Source of the DNA: Acidobacteriota bacterium | Lineage (GTDB): Bacteria; Acidobacteriota; Terriglobia; Bryobacterales; Bryobacteraceae | NCBI GenBank assembly: GCA_026394015.1 | Contig: JAPKZA010000459.1 | Span: forward strand, 1 to 42,055 | Reading direction: 5' to 3' | DNA: 42,055 nucleotides | Shown: piece by piece, positions 34,014-42,055 of the stretch | How positions within the stretch are numbered: position 1 is the first letter of the stretch | Layout: each line of letters opens with the position of its first letter | The notes under the pieces: model-generated | Seen by the model: only the letters and a program-made list of their open reading frames with translations | Database searches by the model: none | Told to the model about the DNA's origin: nothing | Position numbers and translations under genes: made by a program

Positions 34014-34385
34014 CTACACGACGATCATCGGGCGGCCTTTGGTGTCGGCGAACAGCCGTTCTTCGATGATCCGAACCTTAAACGCGGGGGGGAGGCTGGG
34101 ATCGTTGAGGACTTCGTTCGCCCAAACAGAGCGCTGCGAATGCTCGAAATTCTCTCCGAAGGCCACGGTCAACTCGATCAACGAGCCCAAAAGAACGAAG
34201 TTCTGGATCTCGAGTTCCTCGCCCCGTTTGATGCCCCGAAGGATGAGGGCTTGCACTTCGTCTCGTCCCATCTGTCTGTAATGGAGGGGGTATTTTCCCT
34301 GGATCGTTTCCAGCGTTTCCGCGATGAATCGATTGCAACGCAAGTCACTGAATGCCTTCATTTGCGAGGCGCGGATCTTCAGCAT
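34014..34385 (-). CDS. 123-aa partner-type protein (type VI effector-associated-like)
   Basis: The sequence opens with MLKIRASQMKAFSDLRCNRF and continues with DEVQALILRGIKRGEELEI then FVLLGSLIELTVAFGENF; WANEVLNDPSLPPAFKVRII is near the end. This course (M-L-x-I-x-x-x-Q-M start, a helical G-I-x-x-A region, a late W-A-x-x-I-L-x-D-P) is what I recall from small proteins found in type VI effector operons beside VgrG or PAAR proteins. It lies 31 bp upstream of the 590-aa gene on the same strand, so a chaperone, adaptor or regulator role for that protein is inferred. No database check was possible. Confidence 0.5.
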   Translation of the reverse strand: MLKIRASQMKAFSDLRCNRFIAETLETIQGKYPLHYRQMGRDEVQALILRGIKRGEELEIQNFVLLGSLIELTVAFGENFEHSQRSVWANEVLNDPSLPPAFKVRIIEERLFADTKGRPMIVV

Positions 34386-34581
34386 GTTGATTTTGCCTGG
34401 AATAGGCTAGAAGTTGGACGAGTTCCTTTTTGGGGGCGGCCGGAGTGAGTCAAAATTGCGCTTACCATTTCGATTCTTCCCTCCGGTAACAGCAGATCAG
34501 ATAGCAGGGAAATGAGCGGACTTGCTCACGTGAACAAGAAGCTGCGTAAGCTAGGATGAGATCGGAGTCGCCTCCTCCGCC

Positions 34582-37500
34582 TTAGAACACGATTTTCGCG
34601 CCCAACTGCATCTTCCGCGGTTCGTTCGCCTGGCTTCGGACCTGACCGAAGGTCGGAGACGTCACGGTTGAATCCGGGCTCCCCATTCGCGTCCGGTTTG
34701 CAATATTGAAGGCTTCAAAACGCAGCGTAAACTTCACTTTCTCGGTCAGGTCGAGGTTTTTCGCCAACGACAAGTTCTCCGTCAAATTCCACGGAGACCG
34801 TTCTTTTGGATTATTCTTCGACGCATTTCCCAAGCCGGCGTTCAACTGGGCCTGCGTAAGCTTCTTGCCGTCCGGGCCCACTTGGAACTTGCTGGGGTCC
34901 CACCAACCGTCCTTGAATGGGTCAAACTTGTCTCCCGCTATCGGTCCGCGCCATCCCTCATCCGAGCTAACGAAAACGCGATTTCCGGCCCCTCCCGGGA
35001 TGGCGCTGAAGCCTGGCCCAACGGATCGTGGAGTGCCGGATCCGTAGTCCAAAAACCCGGCTACGATCCAGTCCCCCAGTACCTTGTTCGCCACGCCAGC
35101 CAAGCTGAAATGACGGCCTTTGCCAAACGGCAACTCATAGCTGAACGCCTGCCGGATCATGTGCGTTTGGTCGTCCCAGCTTAGCCCTTTCTGCAGATTT
35201 CGGTTGTAGTGGTCCAAAGTTTCGCGGTTCGAAGCCACCGCCGTGTCGGCGTTGGAGAACAGTTTTGAGAAGACGTAGCTAGTCAATAGGGTCAGGCCCG
35301 ACGAGTACCGTTTGTCCAGCTTCATGATCATCGCGTGATACGACGAGTCCCCGGTCCGCTCTCCCGTCGCCGCCGCGCCCGTCGCCACGTCGCCGTAGTG
35401 GGGAAACGGTCTTAACGCCTGCGAGACCGATCCGTTGAATCCCGGATACGGCGGACGCAGGCCCGCGGCAACCGCGGCCGGGGATGTGATATTTGCCAGC
35501 AGCAGGTCCCGCCCGTACTGCGTGAAGTACTTCGGATCCATCTGGTTGACATTCAAAATCGAGGAAGTAAGCCGCACGCCGCGCGTTCCCGTATAGCCGA
35601 CGCTGCCCACGAAGTTCTTCGGTAGCTGATGTTGTAGATCCAGATTCCAGCTATAGAACACCGGCGGCCGGCCTGAGTCGTCCTTCTGCCAGAGATAGGT
35701 GGTGCCACCCAGGTCCGTTCCCGGTCCGCGGAACGGAGGCTGCGTCCAGGCAGGCAGGCCGTTGTCCAGGTTGAAATACGTGAACGCCGGCAGGTTTCCG
35801 GTGCCGAACGAGCTGTTTAAAATAAGGCCCTGGAAATGAGTGCTCCCGCCGGTGGTTTTCACGGCCCCGTAGGAGCGCCCGGCGTAAGCCCGAATCACGG
35901 TCCCCGGCCTCACTTGGTACGCCAAGCCCAGCCGTGGCGACCACGCTTTCTTATACGAATCGAACGGATACTTCTGTCCGTTGCACTCCTTGCACGTGCC
36001 GGTATAAACCGTCGACCCTAGCCGTCCGCCGGCGAGCGGGTTCGGCACGGTCGGATCGAAGTTCATGAAGCCGTCCGCCTTTCCGTAGCTCCCAAAGTCG
36101 GACCAATCCTTCACGTTCAGCACTGCGCCGCCCCCAATCGGGGTGGTGTATTCATAGCGTAATCCCAGGTTCAGCGTCAGCCGCTTGGTCACGCGCCAAT
36201 CGTCCTGAATAAAGCCGCCGAAGTACTTCCAGGACTGGATCACGGCGCGCGGCGTTTCCATTCCCCATTGCGTCGCCTGGCCCAGCAGAAAAGATGCGAA
36301 TCCATTCCCGGTCAGCCCTGTTGTATCGCCCGGCAACGTCGTCGGCCCCGTGCCGAAATCGAAGCTCCCGTTTGGTCGATGCTGTCCGCCGCCCCACCAC
36401 TCATCTTTCGTGAAGAAACCGCCCGCTTTAATCGTATGCGAGCCCTTCACCATCGTGATGTCGTCGCTGATTGTCAGATCCCGGCCACGGTCGAAGCCCC
36501 AAGCTGACCCGCTCCAACCCGAGTACCCGCCCATCGTAATCGAGGTCAATGCACGGTCCGGCCCCGGGGCGTTTTTCAGGCCGATCTTTTCCGCCCACTT
36601 CGCATTCGGATCAATCGAGTTAATCGTCGTCAGCCCGCCTGCCTCGCGTTGATAGTTCACCCGCAGGCTATTCAGCACTCGAGAACTCACCGTCTTGTCC
36701 CAACTAAAACGTCCCGATGAATTTTTCCGGTACCACACCGATGCGCCGTTGAACGGAACTGGCAATCCCGGAGGTCCGTCGGCGCCAAAGTCATCGTCCT
36801 TCGTGCCATTCAAAAAGAGGAATGAAAACCGATTGGATACGTTCAATTGGTGGTCTCCGCGAATACTGAACTTGTTCCACGGAGTCACATTGGTGCCTCT
36901 ATCTCGGAAGTAGTTCGCATTGAGCACCGCGCCGGGTACATTGGGCACCATCTCCGCAGGGCGCAACGCAATATATTTACTCGCCACGGAACTGAACCGG
37001 GCCCTCGGAATCGAATTATTCGCGAAGGGCTGGCGGCTATAAGTCCGCCCGTCAGGGTTCAGGACGGTGGTGGCCGGATCGTAGATCGTCATCATCTGCG
37101 ACTGTCCGTTTGCTCCGGTTCGCGCGAAATTTCGGAAGTCCCCTTCGTACATCTCCGGCAAGGGAATGGTGCTGAAGCTTGGCGTATTACCGCTTCGGTT
37201 CCGGAAGCCTTCATAACTTGCGAAGAAGAATGTCTTATTCCGGCCGTCATAGACTTTCGGAATGCGCACCGGCCCGCCCAAGGTGAAGCCGAAATCGTTC
37301 TGCTTCAGCACCGGCGCGCTTCGCGCGAAAAAGCCGCGCGAGTCCGTTGCGTTGTTGCGCAGAAACTCGAACGCATTGCCATGGACTTGGTTTCCGCCGG
37401 CCTTCGTGACAAAACTGATCTGCCCCATCGCTCGCCCATACTCCGCCTTCATGCCCGTGCTCTCCACCGTGAACTCCGCGATGGCGTCCACTGGCACCGA

Positions 37501-38112
37501 ACTGATCGGTGCGCGTTCCGTCTGGTAGGTGGTTGACGCGCTCGTCAAGCTGGTTCCATCCATGCTCATTTCCCAACCCGACCCCTGCGCCCCGCCGATC
37601 CGATATCCGTTCCCCGTCCTCACCTCCGGCGCGATTACCGCCAGGTTGAAGACATTCCGGATCTGCCCCGCCACCACCAGGGGCAGGTCCTCAATCAGCT
37701 TCGTCGTCAGGCTCGTCGCGACCCGTGTCGTCTCCGTCTCCAGGGACGAAGCCTGTGCCGACACCTGCACCGACTCGTTCACCGTCCCGAGTTCGACGGC
37801 GAAATCCAGCCGCATGGTGCTGCCTGATGTCAGTTCCACCTTGGTGTGTACAGATCGCTTAAATCCCGCCGCTTCCACCGTCACCCGGTACGTCCCGATC
37901 AGCAACCCCGGCAGCGTGTAATCGCCGGATTCGGTCGTAGTCGTCGAGGCGAACGCGTTCGTCGAAAGCTGGGTCGCGGTCACCTTGGCTCGGGCTACCG
38001 CCGCTCCGCTGGGGTCCTTGATTTCGCCAGTGAAAGTTCCGCGGTCCAATTGCGCAAATACGGGCATCGCGCAGACAAAAAGCAACTGCAAAACACGTTC
38101 CTGGTGTCGCAT
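34582..38112 (-). CDS. Oar-like TonB-dependent receptor
   Basis: A 1176-aa outer-membrane protein. ATG 38112 is chosen because AAGGAG lies 5 bases before it and the signal MRHQERVLQLLFVCAMPVFA starts there; the longer frame to 38142 adds ten residues without a signal. A regulatory-like domain (GEIKDPSGAAVARAKVTATQ), a plug (EDLPLVVAGQIRNVFNLAVI; SGWEMSMDGTSL) and a barrel follow, ending KFTLRFEAFNIANRTRMG and the terminal strand RKMQLGAKIVF. It is divergent from the CRTAC1 gene, 62 bp apart. The ligand is unknown. Confidence 0.9.
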   Translation of the reverse strand: MRHQERVLQLLFVCAMPVFAQLDRGTFTGEIKDPSGAAVARAKVTATQLSTNAFASTTTTESGDYTLPGLLIGTYRVTVEAAGFKRSVHTKVELTSGSTMRLDFAVELGTVNESVQVSAQASSLETETTRVATSLTTKLIEDLPLVVAGQIRNVFNLAVIAPEVRTGNGYRIGGAQGSGWEMSMDGTSLTSASTTYQTERAPISSVPVDAIAEFTVESTGMKAEYGRAMGQISFVTKAGGNQVHGNAFEFLRNNATDSRGFFARSAPVLKQNDFGFTLGGPVRIPKVYDGRNKTFFFASYEGFRNRSGNTPSFSTIPLPEMYEGDFRNFARTGANGQSQMMTIYDPATTVLNPDGRTYSRQPFANNSIPRARFSSVASKYIALRPAEMVPNVPGAVLNANYFRDRGTNVTPWNKFSIRGDHQLNVSNRFSFLFLNGTKDDDFGADGPPGLPVPFNGASVWYRKNSSGRFSWDKTVSSRVLNSLRVNYQREAGGLTTINSIDPNAKWAEKIGLKNAPGPDRALTSITMGGYSGWSGSAWGFDRGRDLTISDDITMVKGSHTIKAGGFFTKDEWWGGGQHRPNGSFDFGTGPTTLPGDTTGLTGNGFASFLLGQATQWGMETPRAVIQSWKYFGGFIQDDWRVTKRLTLNLGLRYEYTTPIGGGAVLNVKDWSDFGSYGKADGFMNFDPTVPNPLAGGRLGSTVYTGTCKECNGQKYPFDSYKKAWSPRLGLAYQVRPGTVIRAYAGRSYGAVKTTGGSTHFQGLILNSSFGTGNLPAFTYFNLDNGLPAWTQPPFRGPGTDLGGTTYLWQKDDSGRPPVFYSWNLDLQHQLPKNFVGSVGYTGTRGVRLTSSILNVNQMDPKYFTQYGRDLLLANITSPAAVAAGLRPPYPGFNGSVSQALRPFPHYGDVATGAAATGERTGDSSYHAMIMKLDKRYSSGLTLLTSYVFSKLFSNADTAVASNRETLDHYNRNLQKGLSWDDQTHMIRQAFSYELPFGKGRHFSLAGVANKVLGDWIVAGFLDYGSGTPRSVGPGFSAIPGGAGNRVFVSSDEGWRGPIAGDKFDPFKDGWWDPSKFQVGPDGKKLTQAQLNAGLGNASKNNPKERSPWNLTENLSLAKNLDLTEKVKFTLRFEAFNIANRTRMGSPDSTVTSPTFGQVRSQANEPRKMQLGAKIVF

Positions 38113-38132
38113 GGGCTCTCCTTGAGTGCAGA

Positions 38133-38161
38133 ATGCTATCACACTGCGTTACCGATGTGAA
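38133..38161 (-). promoter_or_regulatory. Sigma-70-like promoter of the fourth receptor gene
   Basis: On the minus strand TTCACA (38161-38156), 17 bases, then TAGCAT (38138-38133). The start of transcription would be near 38126, giving a short leader with the AAGGAG site before ATG 38112. Confidence 0.5.
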
Positions 38162-38174
38162 CTAAGCTGTTCTG

Positions 38175-39905
38175 GTGGGTCATACAAATAATCGCTTGGC
38201 GTGTATCGTTTCACTCTTCGGATGGCTAGGCTTGGCCTTCGGGCAAGGAATGGCCAGCCGCGGTGCCGCTGCGCTTCCCGCGCCCACAGCGTCGGGCCGC
38301 TTTTTTCCTGTCTCGTTCACTGATGTCGCCGCTGCCGCCGGCCTCCGGTCCCCTCAAATTGCCGGAGGGGAATCGCGAAAGTTCATCCTGGAAGCCATGG
38401 GCTCAGGCGTCGCCTTTCTCGACTACGACAACGACGGCTGGCTCGACGTTTTTCTCGTCAACGGATCCCGCTTCGATGCCGCTCCGAAGCCGGGCCACCA
38501 CCTCTACAAAAACAACCGCGACGGCACCTTCACTGACGTCTCCGTCAAAGCAGGCCTAGCGAAAGTAGCGTGGGGCCAGAGCGTGGCGGCGGCGGACTTC
38601 GACAACGACGGCCACATCGATCTCTTCGTCACCGCTTGGGGCCGCAACGCTCTTTTTCGAAACCAGGGTGACGGCACCTTCCTCGATGTCGCTCCCAAGG
38701 CTGGTGTCGCCGGCGACCGCACCCGCTGGGGCTCCGGCGCTAGTTTCATCGATTACGACCGCGATGGCCTCCTCGACCTTTTCGTCGCCAACTACCTCGT
38801 GTTCGACCCCGCTCGCACCCCCCTGCCCGGCAAGGACCCAGCCTGCAATTGGCTCGGCGCGCCCGTATTCTGCGGTCCCCGTGGTCTCCCCTTCGCTACC
38901 AATCTCCTCTACCGAAACAACGGAGACGGCACCTTCTCTGACGTCTCCGCCGCCTCCGGCATCGGCGCGTCGCAGAAAACCTATGCCCTTGGCGTCCTGG
39001 CCGCCGATCTCGATGGCGACAATTGGCCCGACCTCTATGTCGCCAGCGACTCCTCCCGCAGCCTTTTTTACCACAACAACGCCAACGGCACGTTCACTGA
39101 ACGCGCCACCTACATTGGCCTCGCCTACGATGAAAATGGCATGGAACAAGCTGGCATGGGCCTCGCCCTCGCCGACTACGACGGGGACGGCCGACTCGAC
39201 ATCGCCAAGACCAACTTCGCCGACGACTATCCCAACCTCTACCGCAACCTCGGTAAAGTCGGCTTCACCGATCGCGCCCTTTTCGCTGGCCTCGGTCTCC
39301 ATCCCCAGTACGTCCTTTGGAGCGCTATTTTCGCCGATTTCGACAACGACGGCTGGCCCGATCTCTTCTTATCGGCCGGCCACATCTTCAACGAAGTCGA
39401 TCGCCTGCCCACTCCGCAAAAATTCCGCAATCCTCGCCTGCTTTACTGGAACCTGGGAGACGGCAAGTTTGAAGACGTTTCCACCCGCGCCGGCCCCGGT
39501 ATGCAAGCCCGTCATTCGAGCCGTGCCGCTGCCGCCGGCGACTTCGATAACGACGGCCGCGTCGATCTCCTCATCATGAACATGAACCAACCCCCGTCGC
39601 TGCTTAAGAACGCCAACACCGCGCCCCACCACTGGTTTGACGCCCGCCTCACCGGCACCGCGTCGAACCGTTCGGCCATCGGGGCGAAGGTTCGCGTGGA
39701 ATCCGCCGGCCGCTGGCAAACCGTCTTCATCCTGAGCCAGTCCGGCTACTACTCCGTCAACGATCCTCGCGCCCACTTCGGCCTCGGCGCCGTCGCCAAA
39801 GTTGATCGCCTCGAAATCACCTGGCCCAACGGCAACGTCGAAACCTGGCGGAACCTGGAAGCGGATCGAGTCTTCCTCGCCACCGAAGGCACCGCCCCCA
39901 AATGA
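38175..39905 (+). CDS. CRTAC1 family protein (FG-GAP/VCBS repeats plus ASPIC/UnbV domain)
   Basis: A 576-aa exported protein from GTG 38175 with a signal peptide (LACIVSLFGWLGLAFGQG). Seven calcium-binding-type repeats of form D-x-D-x-D-G are seen (DYDNDGWLDVFLVNG, DFDNDGHIDLFVTAWG, DYDRDGLLDLFVANY, DLDGDNWPDLYVASD, DYDGDGRLDIAKTNF, DFDNDGWPDLFLSAG, DFDNDGRVDLLIMNM), building an integrin-like beta-propeller. The last 90 residues are the ASPIC/UnbV domain (GAKVRVESAGRWQTVFILSQ; LEITWPNGNVETW). Function in bacteria is unclear; it is common in Acidobacteriota together with TPR proteins. The next gene overlaps by 4 bases. Confidence 0.9.
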   Translation: MGHTNNRLACIVSLFGWLGLAFGQGMASRGAAALPAPTASGRFFPVSFTDVAAAAGLRSPQIAGGESRKFILEAMGSGVAFLDYDNDGWLDVFLVNGSRFDAAPKPGHHLYKNNRDGTFTDVSVKAGLAKVAWGQSVAAADFDNDGHIDLFVTAWGRNALFRNQGDGTFLDVAPKAGVAGDRTRWGSGASFIDYDRDGLLDLFVANYLVFDPARTPLPGKDPACNWLGAPVFCGPRGLPFATNLLYRNNGDGTFSDVSAASGIGASQKTYALGVLAADLDGDNWPDLYVASDSSRSLFYHNNANGTFTERATYIGLAYDENGMEQAGMGLALADYDGDGRLDIAKTNFADDYPNLYRNLGKVGFTDRALFAGLGLHPQYVLWSAIFADFDNDGWPDLFLSAGHIFNEVDRLPTPQKFRNPRLLYWNLGDGKFEDVSTRAGPGMQARHSSRAAAAGDFDNDGRVDLLIMNMNQPPSLLKNANTAPHHWFDARLTGTASNRSAIGAKVRVESAGRWQTVFILSQSGYYSVNDPRAHFGLGAVAKVDRLEITWPNGNVETWRNLEADRVFLATEGTAPK

Positions 39906-40915
39906 AGCTCGCCGCCGTCCTCGCTTTCGCCAGCCTAGCTCACGCGCAGACGGCCGCCGCGCTCGCTGCCCGCGGTGCCGAACTCCTCGAAGCCAATCGC
40001 CCCGCCGAAGCGCTCTCTGCTTTCACGCGGAGCCTTCGCCTTAACCCCGCCGAGGTCGAAGCTCTCTCCGGGATGGGCTTCCTTCTCTACTCCCAGAACC
40101 AGTTTTCCGCCGCCCGAACCTACCTGGAAAAGGCGGTCGCCGCGCGCCCCCAGTCGTTCCAGGCTCGCTTCCTCCTGGCCGCCACGCTCGTCCAACTCAA
40201 GCAAACCCAGCCGGCCATTACCCAACTTCGCCAGGCACTCCTCCGTAACCCGGCGCACCTCGACGCACGTAAGCTCCTCGCCACCCAACTCCTCGAAATC
40301 CGCCAGTTCCGCGAAGCCGTCACCGTCCTGCAGCCCGTCGTCGAAACCCTCCCTCCCGACGAAGAGGTCCATCTGATCCTCATCGAGGCGCGCCAGACCT
40401 CCGGCGACACCGCCGCGGCTTTCGCCCTCGCTCAAAAGGCCGCCGCCCGGTTCCCCAACTCAGGCCAGATCCTCACCTGGCTCGGCTTCCAGCTTCAGTT
40501 TGCCGGCCGCTATGAAGCGGCGAAGCCCCCCCTTCTCCGCGCCATGGAAATCGAGCCCGCATTCGCCGTCCCCGCGCAAGTTCTCGGCGATATTTATCTC
40601 AAGGAGGAGAATTTCACAGAGGCGATCAGATGGCTGAATCGCGCCGCCGAGAAGATGCCGGACGATGCGGAAGTCCTGCTCTCGCTCAGCCGTGCCCAGG
40701 CCGAATCCGGCGCTTCCTCCGAGGCCCTCGAAACCCTTCAACGGGCGGCGCGCGCTGCTCCCACCGACGCCCGTGTTCACTTCCATCTCTCTCGCCTCTA
40801 CTTCCGTCTCGGTGACGAACCGAAGGCGCAAGAGGCCGCCGCCCTCTCCGTTCGACTTCGCGATACCCAATCCCCGGTCTCCCCCGCTCCCGCCTCGCTC
40901 CGACTGCGGAGATGA
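39902..40915 (+). CDS. Exported TPR protein
   Basis: A 337-aa protein with a signal peptide (MKLAAVLAFASLAHAQ). About eight tetratricopeptide repeats follow, for example LLEANRPAEALSAFTRSLRL, LLYSQNQFSAARTYLEKAVA and LGDIYLKEENFTEAIRWLNR. The ATGA overlap with the CRTAC1 gene shows coupled translation, and the same gene pairing recurs in related genomes as far as I recall. It probably holds together periplasmic protein complexes. The stop is followed by about 190 bp up to the IS66-type genes. Confidence 0.85.
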   Translation: MKLAAVLAFASLAHAQTAAALAARGAELLEANRPAEALSAFTRSLRLNPAEVEALSGMGFLLYSQNQFSAARTYLEKAVAARPQSFQARFLLAATLVQLKQTQPAITQLRQALLRNPAHLDARKLLATQLLEIRQFREAVTVLQPVVETLPPDEEVHLILIEARQTSGDTAAAFALAQKAAARFPNSGQILTWLGFQLQFAGRYEAAKPPLLRAMEIEPAFAVPAQVLGDIYLKEENFTEAIRWLNRAAEKMPDDAEVLLSLSRAQAESGASSEALETLQRAARAAPTDARVHFHLSRLYFRLGDEPKAQEAAALSVRLRDTQSPVSPAPASLRLRR

Positions 40916-41106
40916 TTGTTAGTCCTCGTGAATCTGGCCGGGCGGACACGATGGTGGGCGATGCCTCGGCGCCCCCCAGAAATTGACCATCTATGCTCGA
41001 ATAGACTTGACCAGATCACAAACTGATCGTGTCCTTTCGGCAGGCATGCGTGACGAAGTACGGGCGTCATAGGTAGGTTCAAAGAGTCGCGGGGAGGCGA
41101 CTGGAA

Positions 41107-41508
41107 ATGAACCGAAAAGGAACACGATCAATCGCGGAGCCAATTGCGCAGTTGCAGCGCGAATTGGAAGAGTATCGCCGGATGCAGCCAAGGCGTGCCA
41201 AGCTGCCGGAGTCGATTTGGGAGGGCGCGGCGGAACTGGCTCGCGCGCATGGCGTCTATGCGGTCGCCCAAGCTCTGCGGCTGGATTACATGGGATTGAA
41301 GAAACGACTGGGCGAAGCGGCAGGTCGCCGTCCGAATAAATCAAGGCCAGTTTTCGTGGAACTGATCGCACCGTCGCCGGCGGCAGGTGAAGAGTGCTTG
41401 ATCGAGTTCGAATCCACCCGCGGCGGCAAGATGAGCATCCATTGGCCCGTCAGAGTAGCTCCGGATTGGACGGCGTTACTCCGCGCCTGGCGAGGCACCG
41501 AACAGTGA
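41107..41508 (+). CDS. tnpA: IS66-type accessory protein TnpA
   Basis: A 133-aa protein. RRAKLPESIWEGAAELARAH and YAVAQALRLDYMGLKKRL form the helix-turn-helix segment known from IS66 TnpA-type proteins; the second half (FVELIAPSPAAGEECLIEFE, MSIHWPV) is the usual beta-rich end. In IS66 elements it is needed with TnpB for transposition, with a role in DNA binding. It is the first gene of the element, and its TGA overlaps the GTG of tnpB. Confidence 0.85.
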   Translation: MNRKGTRSIAEPIAQLQRELEEYRRMQPRRAKLPESIWEGAAELARAHGVYAVAQALRLDYMGLKKRLGEAAGRRPNKSRPVFVELIAPSPAAGEECLIEFESTRGGKMSIHWPVRVAPDWTALLRAWRGTEQ

Positions 41509-41978
41509 TTCAGATCACGGCCCAGATGCGCGTGCTGGTGGCCATCGAGCCCGTCGACGGACGAAAGGGCATCGACTCACTCGTGCGTCTTTGTCAGGAC
41601 AAGCTCGCCGAGGATCCATTTTCCGGCTGCGTATTTGTATTTCGCAGCCGCGGCGGAACCACGATCCGTCTGTTGAATTACGACGGCCAGGGATACTGGC
41701 TGGCGCAGAAACGATTGTCGAAAGAGCGCTTCATTTGGTGGCCGGAATCCGGCAACGCCGCCAAACAACTGGAAGCCTACGAAGCGCTGCTGCTGTTCGC
41801 CGCCGGGGATGTGGCGGCGGGTGAACGCGCTGAAATAACTCACTGCGAAAGCCATTTTTCCCTTACGTTCCAGAACCATGCTGCTGCTGATGACGGAACT
41901 CATCACCTACCGGGGCCGGGCCATCACCAGCGAGGACATCCTCTCCATACGCGAGCTGATCGCCGCGCACCCGGGTGA
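41505..41978 (+). CDS. tnpB: IS66-type accessory protein TnpB
   Basis: From GTG 41505 (IQITAQMRVLVAIEPVDGRK) the protein follows the TnpB pattern: P-V-D-x-R-K-G-I-D, LVRLCQDKLAEDPFSGCVFV, then FRSRGGTTIRLLNYDGQGYW and RFIWWPESG. TnpB is usually about 115-120 aa; this frame runs to 157 aa, and the last 34 codons overlap the beginning of the next gene in another frame and lose family likeness (GTHHLPGPGHHQRGHPLH). The original stop may therefore have been lost, or this branch has a longer tail. Confidence 0.85.
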   Translation: MIQITAQMRVLVAIEPVDGRKGIDSLVRLCQDKLAEDPFSGCVFVFRSRGGTTIRLLNYDGQGYWLAQKRLSKERFIWWPESGNAAKQLEAYEALLLFAAGDVAAGERAEITHCESHFSLTFQNHAAADDGTHHLPGPGHHQRGHPLHTRADRRAPG

Positions 41979-42055
41979 GAGCCGCCGTACCCTGTGCGAA
42001 GCCTGGCAATGGCGACAAGCCAACGGCGCACTGCGCGACATGGTGTGCCGCGGCA
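41878..42055 (+). CDS. DUF4338 (DruA-like) protein, 5' part, cut by the window end
   Basis: From ATG 41878 (or 41890) the frame reads MTELITYRGRAITSEDILSI, RELIAAHPGESRRTLCEAW, QWRQANGALRDMVCRG. The pattern G-R-x-I-T-x-x-D-I...I-x-x-H-P-x-x-S-R-R-x-L...C-x-x-W-x-W-x-Q-x-N-G-A-L-R-D-M-x-C-R is the DUF4338 N-terminus, annotated in databases after DruA of the Druantia defence system. Its place after tnpA and tnpB, where IS66 elements have the transposase tnpC, suggests that here it is the main enzyme of a transposon. It starts within the end of the tnpB frame. The rest lies outside the window. Confidence 0.8.
   Translation, partial: MLLLMTELITYRGRAITSEDILSIRELIAAHPGESRRTLCEAWQWRQANGALRDMVCRG

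Noticed and set aside
41878-42055. Reading the DUF4338 frame as a Druantia defence locus
   Set aside because: No other Druantia gene is visible and the frame sits directly behind IS66 tnpA/tnpB; a transposon context fits better.
1-42055. CRISPR arrays, tRNA or rRNA genes
   Set aside because: No regularly spaced direct repeats and no cloverleaf or rRNA-like stretches were noticed; a proper scan with dedicated tools was not possible.

Overview
The window looks like a chromosomal segment of an Acidobacteriota bacterium, probably of the Solibacter/Bryobacter type. The reasons are high G+C, four very large Oar-like TonB-dependent receptors (one truncated by the window edge), a CRTAC1/UnbV protein paired with a TPR protein, a multiheme cytochrome with TPRs, a Tat-type sulfatase, and a terminase-like gene beside a protein with an RHNGKKSKGP-type N-terminus. 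The taxonomic call is inference from gene content. No rRNA or tRNA gene and no CRISPR array was seen.

Layout. 1-8161: the end of one TonB-dependent receptor, a secreted ceramidase-like protein, a complete receptor, and a minus-strand operon (META/MliC-like lipoprotein-type protein, SMP-30 family protein, Ycf46-like AAA+ ATPase). 8201-19869: an accessory region. It holds an orphan terminase module, a large membrane protein, and a dense run of toxin-antitoxin (TA) parts: ParD/ParE, a DarG macrodomain antitoxin without DarT, a ParD-like 56-aa protein, a DUF2442 protein, two MNT/HEPN pairs, RelE/HigA, an orphan antitoxin and VapBC. Many of these are visibly broken (in-frame stops, single-base frameshifts, missing 5' ends), and a nitrilase gene here is also a pseudogene. 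19908-24905: a tightly coupled tetR, adaptor and RND efflux operon with a readable promoter and operator. 24942-25750: a small protein and a nucleotidyltransferase in one overlapping pair. 25712-32154: sulfatase and heptaheme cytochrome/TPR genes divergent from a third receptor. 32210-34385: an unrecognised cysteine-rich 590-aa protein next to a 123-aa protein that resembles small partners of contractile-injection effectors. 34582-40915: a fourth receptor divergent from CRTAC1 and TPR genes. 41107-end: an IS66-type tnpA/tnpB pair running into the start of a DUF4338 (DruA-like) gene.

The most interesting parts are the decayed TA region with its split terminase, the candidate effector pair, and the IS66 helper genes joined to DUF4338. 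The metabolic flanks are intact, while nearly all broken genes lie between 8.2 and 17.7 kb. That pattern argues for local turnover of mobile or selfish genes rather than general sequencing error.
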